Part shown: positions 9,055 through 19,113 of the stretch, piece by piece
Numbering within the stretch: position 1 is the stretch's first letter
How the letters are laid out: each line of letters starts with the position of its first letter
Assembly (NCBI GenBank): GCA_025362495.1
Contig: JANYGI010000133.1
Location: 1-64,000 of the forward strand
Length of the DNA stretch: 64,000 nucleotides
Origin: Byssovorax sp.
GTDB lineage: Bacteria; Myxococcota_A; Polyangia; Polyangiales; Polyangiaceae
Direction: 5' to 3'
Program-made: the position numbers and the translations under genes
Notes under the pieces: model-generated
What the model was told of the DNA's origin: nothing
Seen by the model: only the letters and a program-made list of their open reading frames with translations
The model's database searches: none

Positions 9055-10572
9055 ATGGCGCTGAGCGAAGGCGACGTCATCGACGGGAAATACCGCATCC
9101 TTCGCCTCCTCGGCAAAGGCGGCATGGGCACCGTGTGGGTCGCCGAGAACCTTCGCGTGCGGCGTCAGGTCGCGATCAAGGTCCTGATCCGCGGCGCCGT
9201 CGACGCGGCGGGCGAGGCCCTCCTCCGCTTCGAGCGCGAGGCGCAGGCCGCAGGGCAAATCGGCTCCGATCACATCGTCGAGGTGCTCGATCTCGGCACG
9301 ACGGCCGAGGGCGATCGCTTCATGGTGATGGAGTACCTCGAGGGCGACACGCTCAAGCAGCGGATGCGCCGCGGGCGCCTCGATTCGCAGAAGACGGCCG
9401 CGGTCTTCTGCCAGCTCCTCGAAGGCCTCACGGCCGCGCACGCCGCGGGGATCATCCATCGCGACATCAAGCCCGACAACGTCTTCCTCCAGAAAGAGAA
9501 GGCCGGGCACCGCGACTGGGTGAAGATCCTCGACTTCGGCATCTCGAAGTTCAGCCAGCTCAGCGGCGACGAAGGCCAGGTCACCCGCGCCGGGATGGTG
9601 ATGGGCACGCCCTTCTACATGAGCCCCGAGCAGGCCCGCACCGCCCACGCCGTCGACACGCGCAGCGATCTCTACAGCGTCGCCGTGATGCTCTTCGAGA
9701 CGCTGACGGGGCAAGTCCCGTTCAGCGGCACCACCTTCGCCGAGCTGCTCTTCAAGATCGCCTTCGAGCCGCAGCCGCACCCGAAGACGGTGATGCCCAC
9801 GCTCGACGACGAGATCTGCGCGATCATCTTGAAGGGGATGGAGCGCGATCCCGCGGCCCGCTACCAGACCGCGGCCGAGTTCGCCGGGGCGCTGACGGCG
9901 TGGTCCGCGCGCCTCGATGGGCGGCCCGCGCCCGCGCGCGCGGGCCTGATGACGATGCCGCTGCCGCAGCGCGTGTCGCCGCCGCCCGAGGTCGTCACGT
10001 CGCACGGGCTGCTCGCGCCGCCGCCGCAGGCGCCGCCGACGGCGCCGACGTTCGCCCTCGCGCCGCCGCCCATGAACGGCGCGCTCGACGAAGGCGCCAC
10101 GCAGAGCTGGCAAGGCGGATCGATCACCTCGCCGACCCTCGATCCGTCGCTGCAGCCGGGATCGCCGTCGACCACGCAGAAGTCGTGGGACGGCACCGCG
10201 CCGCCGCCGACGCTGCCGGCGCAGAAGAGCCTCGCGCCGGTGATCCTGGGCGCCGTGATGACGGTCGGCGCAGCCGCGGCCGTCGCCGTCTTCTTGCTGA
10301 CACGCGGGGGCCCGGTCGCGCCGACCGGCGTGAGCGGCGTCGCGGCGACGACGATCCTCGCCAGCGCTGCACCGCCGATCGCGCCGAGCGCGCCGCCGGT
10401 CCCTTCGCCGGCGATCGAGGTGCCCGCCGCGCCGACGGCGGCGCCCGCGTCGAGCGCCGTGGTCTCGAAGCCCATCGCGCCGCGCGGCCCGACGACGGCC
10501 GCACCGCCGAGCACCGGCGCGCCGGGCGGCAAGAAGAAGAACGGGCAGGTCGTCACCGACTACGGGTATTGA
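9055..10572 (+). CDS. Ser/Thr protein kinase with one C-terminal membrane helix
   Basis: 505 residues from the ATG of MALSEGDVIDGKYRILRLLG; an upstream in-frame extension lacks homology-like sequence and is left out. The PknB-type kinase domain (about 10-280) has GKGGMGTVW, catalytic Lys42 in VAIKVL, HRDIKPDNVF (about 135), DFGISK (about 160) and MSPEQAR. A Pro/Ala-rich juxtamembrane region leads to a TM helix (about 391-416, VILGAVMTVGAAAAVAVFLL) and an Ala/Pro external tail. It is transcribed divergently from the pseudokinase-kinase gene across 262 bp. Unlike three of its neighbours it has no adjacent TPR/hairpin gene. Confidence 0.93.
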   Translation: MALSEGDVIDGKYRILRLLGKGGMGTVWVAENLRVRRQVAIKVLIRGAVDAAGEALLRFEREAQAAGQIGSDHIVEVLDLGTTAEGDRFMVMEYLEGDTLKQRMRRGRLDSQKTAAVFCQLLEGLTAAHAAGIIHRDIKPDNVFLQKEKAGHRDWVKILDFGISKFSQLSGDEGQVTRAGMVMGTPFYMSPEQARTAHAVDTRSDLYSVAVMLFETLTGQVPFSGTTFAELLFKIAFEPQPHPKTVMPTLDDEICAIILKGMERDPAARYQTAAEFAGALTAWSARLDGRPAPARAGLMTMPLPQRVSPPPEVVTSHGLLAPPPQAPPTAPTFALAPPPMNGALDEGATQSWQGGSITSPTLDPSLQPGSPSTTQKSWDGTAPPPTLPAQKSLAPVILGAVMTVGAAAAVAVFLLTRGGPVAPTGVSGVAATTILASAAPPIAPSAPPVPSPAIEVPAAPTAAPASSAVVSKPIAPRGPTTAAPPSTGAPGGKKKNGQVVTDYGY

Positions 10573-10575
10573 AAG

Positions 10576-10603
10576 TGCCAGTCGAGCCGCGGTCTGACTG
10601 GCA
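10576..10603. terminator. Inverted repeat between convergent genes, possible bidirectional terminator
   Basis: TGCCAGTC (10576-10583) and GACTGGCA (10596-10603) form a perfect 8-bp stem with a 12-nt loop in the 51-bp gap between the ends of two convergent genes. No U-run follows on either strand, so terminator function is uncertain. The 3' arm belongs to the 12-mer TGACTGGCAATC, also found at 16694-16705. Confidence 0.35.
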
Positions 10604-10623
10604 ATCACCGCCGAGACAGGGAA

Positions 10624-11691
10624 TCAGAACGCCCCGCTGACTCCCGCGCTCCCGGCGCCGATCCACGGCTCTACCCGCGCAGCCGTGGGCGCCGGAGGGG
10701 CCTTGGGCCGGTTCAGGACGAACAGGATCGTCCCCCCGATCGCCAGCGCCCCACCGGCGGCAATACCGATCACCCCGATCGTGCCTTTGCCGTTGGCGTC
10801 GTTGTCGAGGGCGCGCACCGCGTCGGCCGGCGCGCCCACGCAGCCGACTCCGCACTTGTCGAACGCGGCGTTCGCCTCCCCGCGCTTCGACGCGAAGAGC
10901 CCCGTGAACACGCCGCCCACCACCAGCCCGGCCACGCCGACGCCCATCATCCCGAGGCCCGCGTAGCGCGCGCTGCTGCTCGTCGTGGGCAGCGGCGTGG
11001 CTTGATCGCGCGGGCCCGGGTGGGCCGGATCCAGCGCGCCGCCCGTCGACCCGTCCGCGATCTTCGCCGCGGGCTGCAGATCGAGCGTCAGCGTCGCCGC
11101 CTCGCTCTCCTTCACCGTGATCGATTGCTCCGGCGCGGCGAACCCGTCGGCGGTCGCCTTGAACACGTGGACTCCCGCGTTCACCGGCCGCGAGATCCCC
11201 ACCAGCGCGGCGGGCACGGGCTTGTCGTCCATCACCACCACGAGCTTCTGCGGAGCCGTCGCGCCCTTGACGAGGATCTGGATCGACGGGATGCGCGGCT
11301 CGAGATCCTTCAGCTCTTTCTCGGCATCGGCGTGCGCGCGCTTGAACGCCGGCGGCGCGGCGCTCGCGAGATCTTCGCGCGTGATCTTCAGGTAGCTCTC
11401 CTTCGCGACGACGATGTCGCCGAGGGCCGCCTGCGTCCGCGCGATCATCAGCACGTGCGTCGGCGCGTGAATCAGCGACTCCGCGCGCAGGAACAGATCG
11501 AGCGCTTCCTTGTAGTGCGCGGCCTTGAACTCCGCGCCTCCACGCTCGGCCGCAGCTCGCGCCCCGGCCTTGTCCTCGGCGCTCGCGTCGGCGCGCGCGC
11601 TCGGCGCCGCGAGGCCCGCCGCGAGCAGCGCGCCCAGCATCACCCCGCGCGAAATCCGTCGTGCGCCGCCTCGAGCCTTGATCGCATCCAT
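10624..11691 (-). CDS. Secreted-type TPR protein with C-terminal two-helix Cys hairpin (module 2)
   Basis: 355 residues using the ATG of MDAIKARGG at 11691, preceded by GGAGAGAAG at good spacing. An ATG at 11721 overlapping the kinase stop as ATGA is possible but has no Shine-Dalgarno. A signal peptide ends about PSARA. Next come TPR-like helices (GGAEFKAAHYKEALDLFLRA; VLMIARTQAALGDIVVAKES), then a PEGA-like carrier segment (NAGVHVFKATADGF). Two hydrophobic helices (GLGMMGVGVAGLVVGGVFTG; IGVIGIAAGGALAIGGTILFV) flank a loop with KCGVGC. This is a paralogue in architecture, not close sequence, of the 4289 and 16348 genes, again just downstream of a kinase gene. Function unknown. Confidence 0.8.
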   Translation of the reverse strand: MDAIKARGGARRISRGVMLGALLAAGLAAPSARADASAEDKAGARAAAERGGAEFKAAHYKEALDLFLRAESLIHAPTHVLMIARTQAALGDIVVAKESYLKITREDLASAAPPAFKRAHADAEKELKDLEPRIPSIQILVKGATAPQKLVVVMDDKPVPAALVGISRPVNAGVHVFKATADGFAAPEQSITVKESEAATLTLDLQPAAKIADGSTGGALDPAHPGPRDQATPLPTTSSSARYAGLGMMGVGVAGLVVGGVFTGLFASKRGEANAAFDKCGVGCVGAPADAVRALDNDANGKGTIGVIGIAAGGALAIGGTILFVLNRPKAPPAPTAARVEPWIGAGSAGVSGAF

Positions 11692-11717
11692 CCCGGGTCT
11701 TCTCTCCACGCGCGTCG

Positions 11718-13862
<2,145 letters not shown>

Positions 13863-14040
13863 GCTCCTGCTCCTGAACCCCGTCGCCGGAACCCCGTGGG
13901 GGTAGTCGTACGCCCCGGGGAAAAGGAAACTTCCGCCAGCCTCTTCGTCGGTGACGACTCTGGAGGAGTTTCACCGAGAAGCCCAGCTAAAGGCGACCCG
14001 GGAGGGCGAACGCGCTGGGACGAGTCGACGCCCGGCGCCA

Positions 14041-14166
14041 CCCGAGACCACGCCGTAGTGGTGAAATTGGCGCCTCGAGCTGGTCGAGACCACCCCGTGC
14101 TGGTGAGATTGGGGCATCGCGATGGTCGAGGCCGCCCCGGGCTGGTGAGATTGGGCCTCGGCGCCG
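14041..14166. repeat. Three 42-bp tandem repeats upstream of a MerR-like gene
   Basis: Units at 14041-14082, 14083-14124 and 14125-14166 are imperfect direct repeats of exactly 42 bp. Each has a core like GTCGAGACCACCCCGTGCTG followed by GTGAGATTGG. They sit in the 358-bp gap between a kinase start (13862, minus) and the MerR-like ATG (14221), with the last unit ending 54 bp before that ATG. Because 42 is divisible by 3, the repeats also read as 14-residue peptide repeats, but no convincing gene contains them. Multiple operator sites are one explanation. The rest of the gap (13863-14040) shows nothing recognisable. Confidence 0.75.
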
Positions 14167-14220
14167 GTCCGTGTCGGCTCCTGCTGGCAAGAGTCTCGCT
14201 CATGGCTGTATCGTGGAACG

Positions 14221-14754
14221 ATGAGCGGCACGTACACCCTCGATGAGCTGGTTCACGCGGCGGGGATCACGATTCGAACGGCGCGGTACTACTTCGAGCG
14301 TCGCGTGCTGCCGTCACCGGTGCTCCGCGGGCAACACACGACCTACACGGACGAGCATCTCCGCTGTCTGAAAGCCATCCGCCACCTGCGGTCCGTGGAG
14401 CGGTTGCACCTCGACGCCATTCGCAAACGGCTCTCGACCGCGACGCCGGAAGAGATTCGAGTCCTCGCGGATGGCCCGAAGCTGGAGCGCCCCGGCGTGC
14501 CGACCGTGGCACTACCTTTTGCCGTGAGCTCGGCCCCCGCGACCCAGGCGAATCCCGATCTCGGCGTCGCGGTGATCCACGAGTCGAAGACTGGCCAGGT
14601 GCCGAGCGGAGGCCAGGTGTGGGAGCGATTCGAGCTCTTACCCGGGCTGGAGCTGCACGTGAAGAAGGAGCCAGGCGCCCTGGTGCAGCGATTGGCCCGC
14701 GAGATCCGGGAGCAGTATGGCCTGAAGGAGGGTCCGTCGGACGGAGCTGGATGA
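14221..14754 (+). CDS. MerR-like transcriptional regulator
   Basis: 177 residues. The N-terminal winged-helix matches MerR: YTLDELVHAAGITIRTARYYFERRVLPSP, then TYTDEHLRCLKAIRHLRSVERLHLDAIRKRL as the second helix pair and dimerisation start. The usual IRYYEE is ARYYFE, as in diverged helix-turn-helix subgroups. The C-terminal half (about 80-177) has no metal-binding cysteines; it contains VWERFELLPGLELHVKK and a closing helix, so the inducer cannot be guessed. The 42-bp repeats just upstream are its natural candidate autoregulatory sites. Confidence 0.8.
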   Translation: MSGTYTLDELVHAAGITIRTARYYFERRVLPSPVLRGQHTTYTDEHLRCLKAIRHLRSVERLHLDAIRKRLSTATPEEIRVLADGPKLERPGVPTVALPFAVSSAPATQANPDLGVAVIHESKTGQVPSGGQVWERFELLPGLELHVKKEPGALVQRLAREIREQYGLKEGPSDGAG

Positions 14755-14809
14755 GAGACGGGCCGACTACCGATCTCGTCGGCACCCTCCACGTGCGAGG
14801 CGCCGGGGC

Positions 14810-16342
14810 TCAGGGCAGGACGAGCTTGGGGCCCATGGAGCCGGAGGGCGCGCCGTCGGCCCCGGTTCCCCCTGTGCCGGGAGCGAACGTCGCGTGATCG
14901 TCCACGAGCGTCGCGCCGCCGACCAGCACGACGGCGTAGGACGGCGCCCCAGCTCCACCCGCGCCCTTGCTGCTCATCCCTCCGCTGCCGCCGTTCTGAC
15001 CCACCGCGCTCGTGACGAGCGTGGTCGGTCCGCTCGTGCCGCACGAGGCGCCGCCACCGCTGTTGACGCTGCAGGTACACGATCCCGTCGCGCACTGGGC
15101 GCCGCTCTTCGCCCCATCGCTGCCCGACGCGCCCAGGGCCCCCGCGCCGCCGGCCGAGCCACTCCCACCCTTTCCCGCCGTGAGCGACCCATAGCTCACC
15201 GACACCGTCGCGTTGCCGGCGACGAAGAGCGCGACCGAAGCGCCGCCGCCCCGCCCCGAAGCGCCGCCGGTTCCTCCCGGTCCGCCGCATCCGCACGGCC
15301 CGGGGGGCGAAGTCACCTGAACAGCGCTTTGACTGCCGGCATCACAGTAGTTGTTGCAGCCGCTCTGGGCGCACGCACAGTTGCAGTGCAGCGCGCCGCA
15401 GCCGGAGCATGACGTGCAACTGTTCGCATTCGTGGGGCCAGGAGCACCGTTGTGCCCGGGTTCCCCCGTCACGCCGACGCCGCCGTCGCCCGGCAGGTAG
15501 CCGCCCAGCGCGAAGGCGCCGGAAGGCGCCGCCTTCGCGCTGCCGCCGTTCATTCCCAGCGCCCCGTCCGAGCACGCCGGCGCGGGGTTGTCACACGTCC
15601 CCTCCGCCGCCGGCGGCGTCACACCCGGGCTCGGCACGCCGCCATCGCCGCCGTCGCCCGCGAGGATCGTGACGGCGTGGAGAGAGAAGCTGGTGCCGTC
15701 GCCCGAGACGTGGACCCCGTACACGCTCTCTCCTGCGATGTCGGGCAGGCTATTCCCGGCGGCCTTGGTGGTGATCGTGAGCTCGCTGAGCCCCGACGCG
15801 ACCGCCGTCCCGCTGACCTCGACGGCGATCGCGCTCGGGGCCTGAAGGAGCGTTTGCGTCGAAGCTTTGCAGTCGCGAGTCCAGCTCGCTCCTTTGCGGG
15901 CAAAGCCACCTCGTACCAGGATCCCCGCCGCGGCGCTGGTGAAGACGACCTTCTCGGCGTACGTGCCTTCGTCGAGATAGACAATCTTTCTCGTCGAGGC
16001 GCTCGCGGCCTGGAGACCTTTCGCGATCGTCTTGAGGGGCGCGATCTCCGAGCCGTTGCCGTTGACGTCGTCGCCGGTGCTCACGCTGACGAACATGCCG
16101 TGGGGCTCGTCGAGCAGCTCGTTCGGATCGCAGGGAGGACCGGGATCCATCCCGCCGGCTCCGGTGCTCGTGCTCGCGCTCGTGCTCTCCGCGCCGCCCG
16201 CGCTTGCGCTCGTGCTCGTGCTCGCCGCGCCGCCCGTGCCCTCGGGTTGAACCGCGCCGAAATCGACCCCGGCGACCAGTCCGCAGCTGGCGCCGAGCAT
16301 GCCGGCCAGGAGCCCTGTTGCCAGCACTGTCAATCGCTTCAT
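14810..16342 (-). CDS. Gly/Cys-rich right-handed beta-helix-like lipoprotein
   Basis: 510 residues from the ATG of MKRLTVLATGLLAGMLGASC; GTG codons at 16351 and 16354 are alternatives. The lipobox cysteine (about residue 20) begins the mature sequence CGLVAGVDFGAVQP, shared with the lipoprotein at 19114. A Ser/Thr/Gly-rich spacer follows, then a DUF1565-type segment (MFVSVSTGDDVNGNGSEIAP, LKTIAKGLQAA, YLDEGTYAEKV). The rest is a long glycine-rich stretch with clustered cysteines (CTSCSGCGALHCNCAC). It is probably an outer-membrane-anchored surface protein. It starts 5 bp after the module 3 TPR gene, so it is the third gene of that operon. Ligand or role unknown. Confidence 0.75.
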   Translation of the reverse strand: MKRLTVLATGLLAGMLGASCGLVAGVDFGAVQPEGTGGAASTSTSASAGGAESTSASTSTGAGGMDPGPPCDPNELLDEPHGMFVSVSTGDDVNGNGSEIAPLKTIAKGLQAASASTRKIVYLDEGTYAEKVVFTSAAAGILVRGGFARKGASWTRDCKASTQTLLQAPSAIAVEVSGTAVASGLSELTITTKAAGNSLPDIAGESVYGVHVSGDGTSFSLHAVTILAGDGGDGGVPSPGVTPPAAEGTCDNPAPACSDGALGMNGGSAKAAPSGAFALGGYLPGDGGVGVTGEPGHNGAPGPTNANSCTSCSGCGALHCNCACAQSGCNNYCDAGSQSAVQVTSPPGPCGCGGPGGTGGASGRGGGASVALFVAGNATVSVSYGSLTAGKGGSGSAGGAGALGASGSDGAKSGAQCATGSCTCSVNSGGGASCGTSGPTTLVTSAVGQNGGSGGMSSKGAGGAGAPSYAVVLVGGATLVDDHATFAPGTGGTGADGAPSGSMGPKLVLP

Positions 16343-16347
16343 CGTCG

Positions 16348-17337
16348 TCACCACTCGCTCCCGATCTGCAGACCTGCGCCGCCGGGCGACACCATGAAAC
16401 CTGCGGTCACGGGCGCCTTGCCCTGCGACGTGATCACGAGCACCACGCCCGCCGCCGCCGCCGCCGCGCCCGCGATGAGCGTCACCGTGCTCACGACTGA
16501 CAGCGTCTTGCCGGCGCTCGCCGCGTCGACGCCCGTGGCGTCGCAGCGCAGAGCCGCGCTGCAGTGGGCGGGATCCTTGATGATGCTCGCCTTGCCCAGC
16601 GTGAGGATCCCCGTGATCGCGCCGGCGCCGAGGGTCGCGACGCCGACGCCCCCGAGCACGAACCCGAGAGTGCGCCGCGTGTCCCCGTAGCCGTGACTGG
16701 CAATCTGCGGGGGTGCGTCAGCGCCGGCGACGGGAGCCGACGACGAGGAGGCCGAGGTCGCCTTCGGGCCGGCATGAAGCGCGGCCTCCCGGTGCTCACC
16801 TTCCTTGATGGTGATGTGGATGCGCGACTTCTCCCGCCCCGGCGCCGTGACCACCACGTCGTGGTCACCGGCGTTGACGGCGAGGGACACGCCGAGCGCA
16901 GCAGGGCTTATCGGCACGTCATCTCGTGCCACGGCGACCCCCGCCGGCTGGTCCGGATCGAGCGTGAGCGTCAGGTGAGAGAGCCGCGGCTCGATCGCCG
17001 CGAGGCGTGCGCGGGCGATGAGCGCGCGGTCATCCTTCGGCGGCAGCTGCTCGAGCACGCTGCGAAAATGCGTCCAGGCGTCGGCCATGTGGCCAATCTT
17101 GTCCTCGCAGTTCGCGAGGTTGAGCAGCGTGCCCACCGCGGGATCGAGCCGGAAGCTCTCGGCGAACTGGGGGCACGCCTGCGCGTAGTTCCTGGCGTCC
17201 ATGGCCTGTCGGCCAGCGAGGAAGAGCGAGCTCGCCGTGGTGGCGTCGCCGGGTTGAGCCAGCGCCCGCCGGGGCGCCAGCAGCGCGGCGGCAATCAAGA
17301 GGGCAGAGGCGATCCTTCGCGGTCTCATCGTTCTCAT
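16348..17337 (-). CDS. Secreted-type TPR protein with C-terminal two-helix Cys hairpin (module 3)
   Basis: 329 residues from the ATG of MRTMRPRR, behind AGGA, 22 bp after the kinase stop. The signal peptide ends ALAQP. Two TPR units are clear (LFLAGRQAMDARNYAQACPQF; VGTLLNLANCEDKIGHMADA), then a PEGA-like domain (SLAVNAGDHDVVVTAPGR) and IKEGEHREAAL. Next is a hydrophobic helix (GFVLGGVGVATLGAGAITG), a loop HCSAALRCDATGVDAAS, and a second helix (LIAGAAAAAAGVVLVI). This is the best-preserved representative of the family, and the decayed copy at 2676-3010 matches it most closely. Operon order is kinase, this gene, lipoprotein. Function unknown. Confidence 0.82.
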   Translation of the reverse strand: MRTMRPRRIASALLIAAALLAPRRALAQPGDATTASSLFLAGRQAMDARNYAQACPQFAESFRLDPAVGTLLNLANCEDKIGHMADAWTHFRSVLEQLPPKDDRALIARARLAAIEPRLSHLTLTLDPDQPAGVAVARDDVPISPAALGVSLAVNAGDHDVVVTAPGREKSRIHITIKEGEHREAALHAGPKATSASSSSAPVAGADAPPQIASHGYGDTRRTLGFVLGGVGVATLGAGAITGILTLGKASIIKDPAHCSAALRCDATGVDAASAGKTLSVVSTVTLIAGAAAAAAGVVLVITSQGKAPVTAGFMVSPGGAGLQIGSEW

Positions 17338-17359
17338 CGTGTCCTGGCCTGGGTCGGAA

Positions 17360-18739
17360 TCAGTGCTGGCGAGAGAACGGATCCGCGGGTCGTGTGGACG
17401 ACGCAACGGGCTTGACGCTGCCGCCGCGCTTCGGGGCGGAGCCGTCGGCGGGGACGCGCGTCGCCGTGACGGGAGGCGTCGTTGCGCTCGGCGCGACGTC
17501 CGTGGTCGCGGTCACGGTCGGCTCGGGGGAGACGATGGGTAGCCCCGCCGCGGGAGACGTGGATGCCGCCGGCTGGGAGCTCGCCTCCGCCGCAACCCGA
17601 GCGGCGTCCGACGGCTTGCCCTTGCCGAGACTGAGCCAGCCGGCGATCCCCAGCACGATCAGGCCGATCGGCGCAGCGGCGATCCACGGCGACGTGCTGC
17701 GGCGGGGCGGCGCTTCGACCGGGCTCATCGCCAGGCTCGATCGGGCGCTCGCGCCGGCCGCCGCAGCGAGGCCCGGTTCGGCGGAGATCGACCCCGCGTG
17801 CGAGACGAGCGATCCGCGCGCGGCGGGCGCTTCGGCGTCGGCGAAGCGAGCCCGGAGCGCGCGCACGGCGTGCTGCATCGTCCGCGCGTCGGGCCAGCGC
17901 GACGCCTGGTGAAACGAGAGGGCGCAATCGACCACCTGCCCCACTTCCTGAGGCACGTCCGGCCGCAGCGAACGGAGGGCCGGGGCGGGCTTCGTCATCG
18001 CCGCGAGCATGAGCTGCTGCACCGTCTCGGCGCTGTGAACGTACTGGCCGGTGAGCAGCGTGAACATGGTCGCGCCCACGGCCCAGAGATCGGTCCGCGC
18101 GTCGACGACGTCCCATTTCCCGAGCGCTTGCTCCGGTGGCATGTACGCCGGTGTTCCCATCGCTGCGCCGGCCTCCGTCATCTTCGCCGAGCCGGACTCC
18201 TCGCGCATCCGGGCGATGCCGAAGTCGAGCACCTTCACCTCGCCCCGTCGGGTGAAGAACACGTTCTCGGGCTTGATGTCACGATGAATGATGCCCTTGT
18301 CGTGCGCTGCGGCGAGCACGTCGAGCAGATCGTCGGCGAGGGCGAGCACCTCGCCGAGCGCGAGGCGCTGGCCCGGGCGGGCTTCGGCGCGCGCCTCGAG
18401 CGTCTCGCCGTCGAGCAGCTCCATCACGAGGAAGACCGAGCCGTCCTCGGCCACGTCGTCGTCGAGCACGCTGACGGCGCCGGGGTGATCGACGCGATTG
18501 GCGGCATAGCCCTCGCGAAGGAAGCGGGCGCGCGCCTCCTCGTTCCACCCGATCTCGACGTGCATCATCTTCACGGCGCCGCGCTTCCCGTTGCGGTGCG
18601 TGCCGACGTAGACCGCCGCCATGCCACCGACGCCGAGGAGGCTGTCGAGGCGCCATTTGCCGCGCAGCATCTGCCCGACGCGCGCTTGAGCACGGGCCAC
18701 GATGGGGCTTGGCGCTTGGAAAACAGGCCCAGAGGTCAT
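17360..18739 (-). CDS. Ser/Thr protein kinase with one membrane helix (module 3)
   Basis: 459 residues from the ATG of MTSGPVFQAPSPIVARAQ; an upstream in-frame extension is Arg/Pro-rich and unlikely. The kinase domain (about 27-290) has GVGGMAAVYVG, Lys57 in GAVKMM, HRDIKPENVF (about 150), DFGIAR (about 172) and MPPEQAL. It appears catalytically complete. A TM helix (about 350-371, WIAAAPIGLIVLGIAGWLSL) and a Pro/Thr-rich tail follow. It lies 22 bp upstream of the TPR/hairpin gene and is divergent from the lipoprotein gene at 19114. Confidence 0.92.
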   Translation of the reverse strand: MTSGPVFQAPSPIVARAQARVGQMLRGKWRLDSLLGVGGMAAVYVGTHRNGKRGAVKMMHVEIGWNEEARARFLREGYAANRVDHPGAVSVLDDDVAEDGSVFLVMELLDGETLEARAEARPGQRLALGEVLALADDLLDVLAAAHDKGIIHRDIKPENVFFTRRGEVKVLDFGIARMREESGSAKMTEAGAAMGTPAYMPPEQALGKWDVVDARTDLWAVGATMFTLLTGQYVHSAETVQQLMLAAMTKPAPALRSLRPDVPQEVGQVVDCALSFHQASRWPDARTMQHAVRALRARFADAEAPAARGSLVSHAGSISAEPGLAAAAGASARSSLAMSPVEAPPRRSTSPWIAAAPIGLIVLGIAGWLSLGKGKPSDAARVAAEASSQPAASTSPAAGLPIVSPEPTVTATTDVAPSATTPPVTATRVPADGSAPKRGGSVKPVASSTRPADPFSRQH

Positions 18740-19113
18740 GACGTCGATCGAGACGTAGCAGAGTTCGGGCGCGCCGTCTGCCGGCGGCGAGCGGCGCTGC
18801 GAGGCACCGGGACATGCAGCGCGCGCTGGACGCGAGTCGAGGCGCAAGCCCGCCGGACGACGCCCGCCCTCGGGGCGCGGGCCGATCGACGACGCGGCAA
18901 CGGGCTTGCTCGGCAAGCGCGCTCCCGCTATGGTGGAGCGCCGCAGTCGGCACCAATTCCGTCAAGAGCCATGGCCTTGCCTGCGATTGAAATACTCTTG
19001 AATCGCGCCAATACGGGAGCGACGGTTTGCCCCTTCGTCACCTCGTGGACGCGAGATCGTGACACGCTCCGTGCCGCAACGGTCGGTCGCGCTGAAGCCG
19101 GCAGGGCGTTGTG
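18740..19113. other. Divergent intergenic region, no gene seen
   Basis: These 374 bp separate a minus-strand kinase start from a plus-strand lipoprotein start, so they must hold both promoters. The stretch 18981-19015 is AT-richer than its surroundings and contains TTGAAA (18987-18992) 17 bp before AATACG, a weak sigma-70-like pair facing the lipoprotein gene. No inverted repeat, RNA or conserved peptide was recognised. Confidence 0.4.

Noticed and set aside
14041-14166. 42-bp repeats considered as a peptide-repeat gene
   Set aside because: Open frames through them lack a start with a ribosome binding site and show no conserved protein features.
18987-19015. TTGAAA-17-AATACG as a firm promoter of the propeller lipoprotein gene
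   Set aside because: The -10 matches only three of six bases and lies about 100 bp from the ATG; noted only as a weak possibility.
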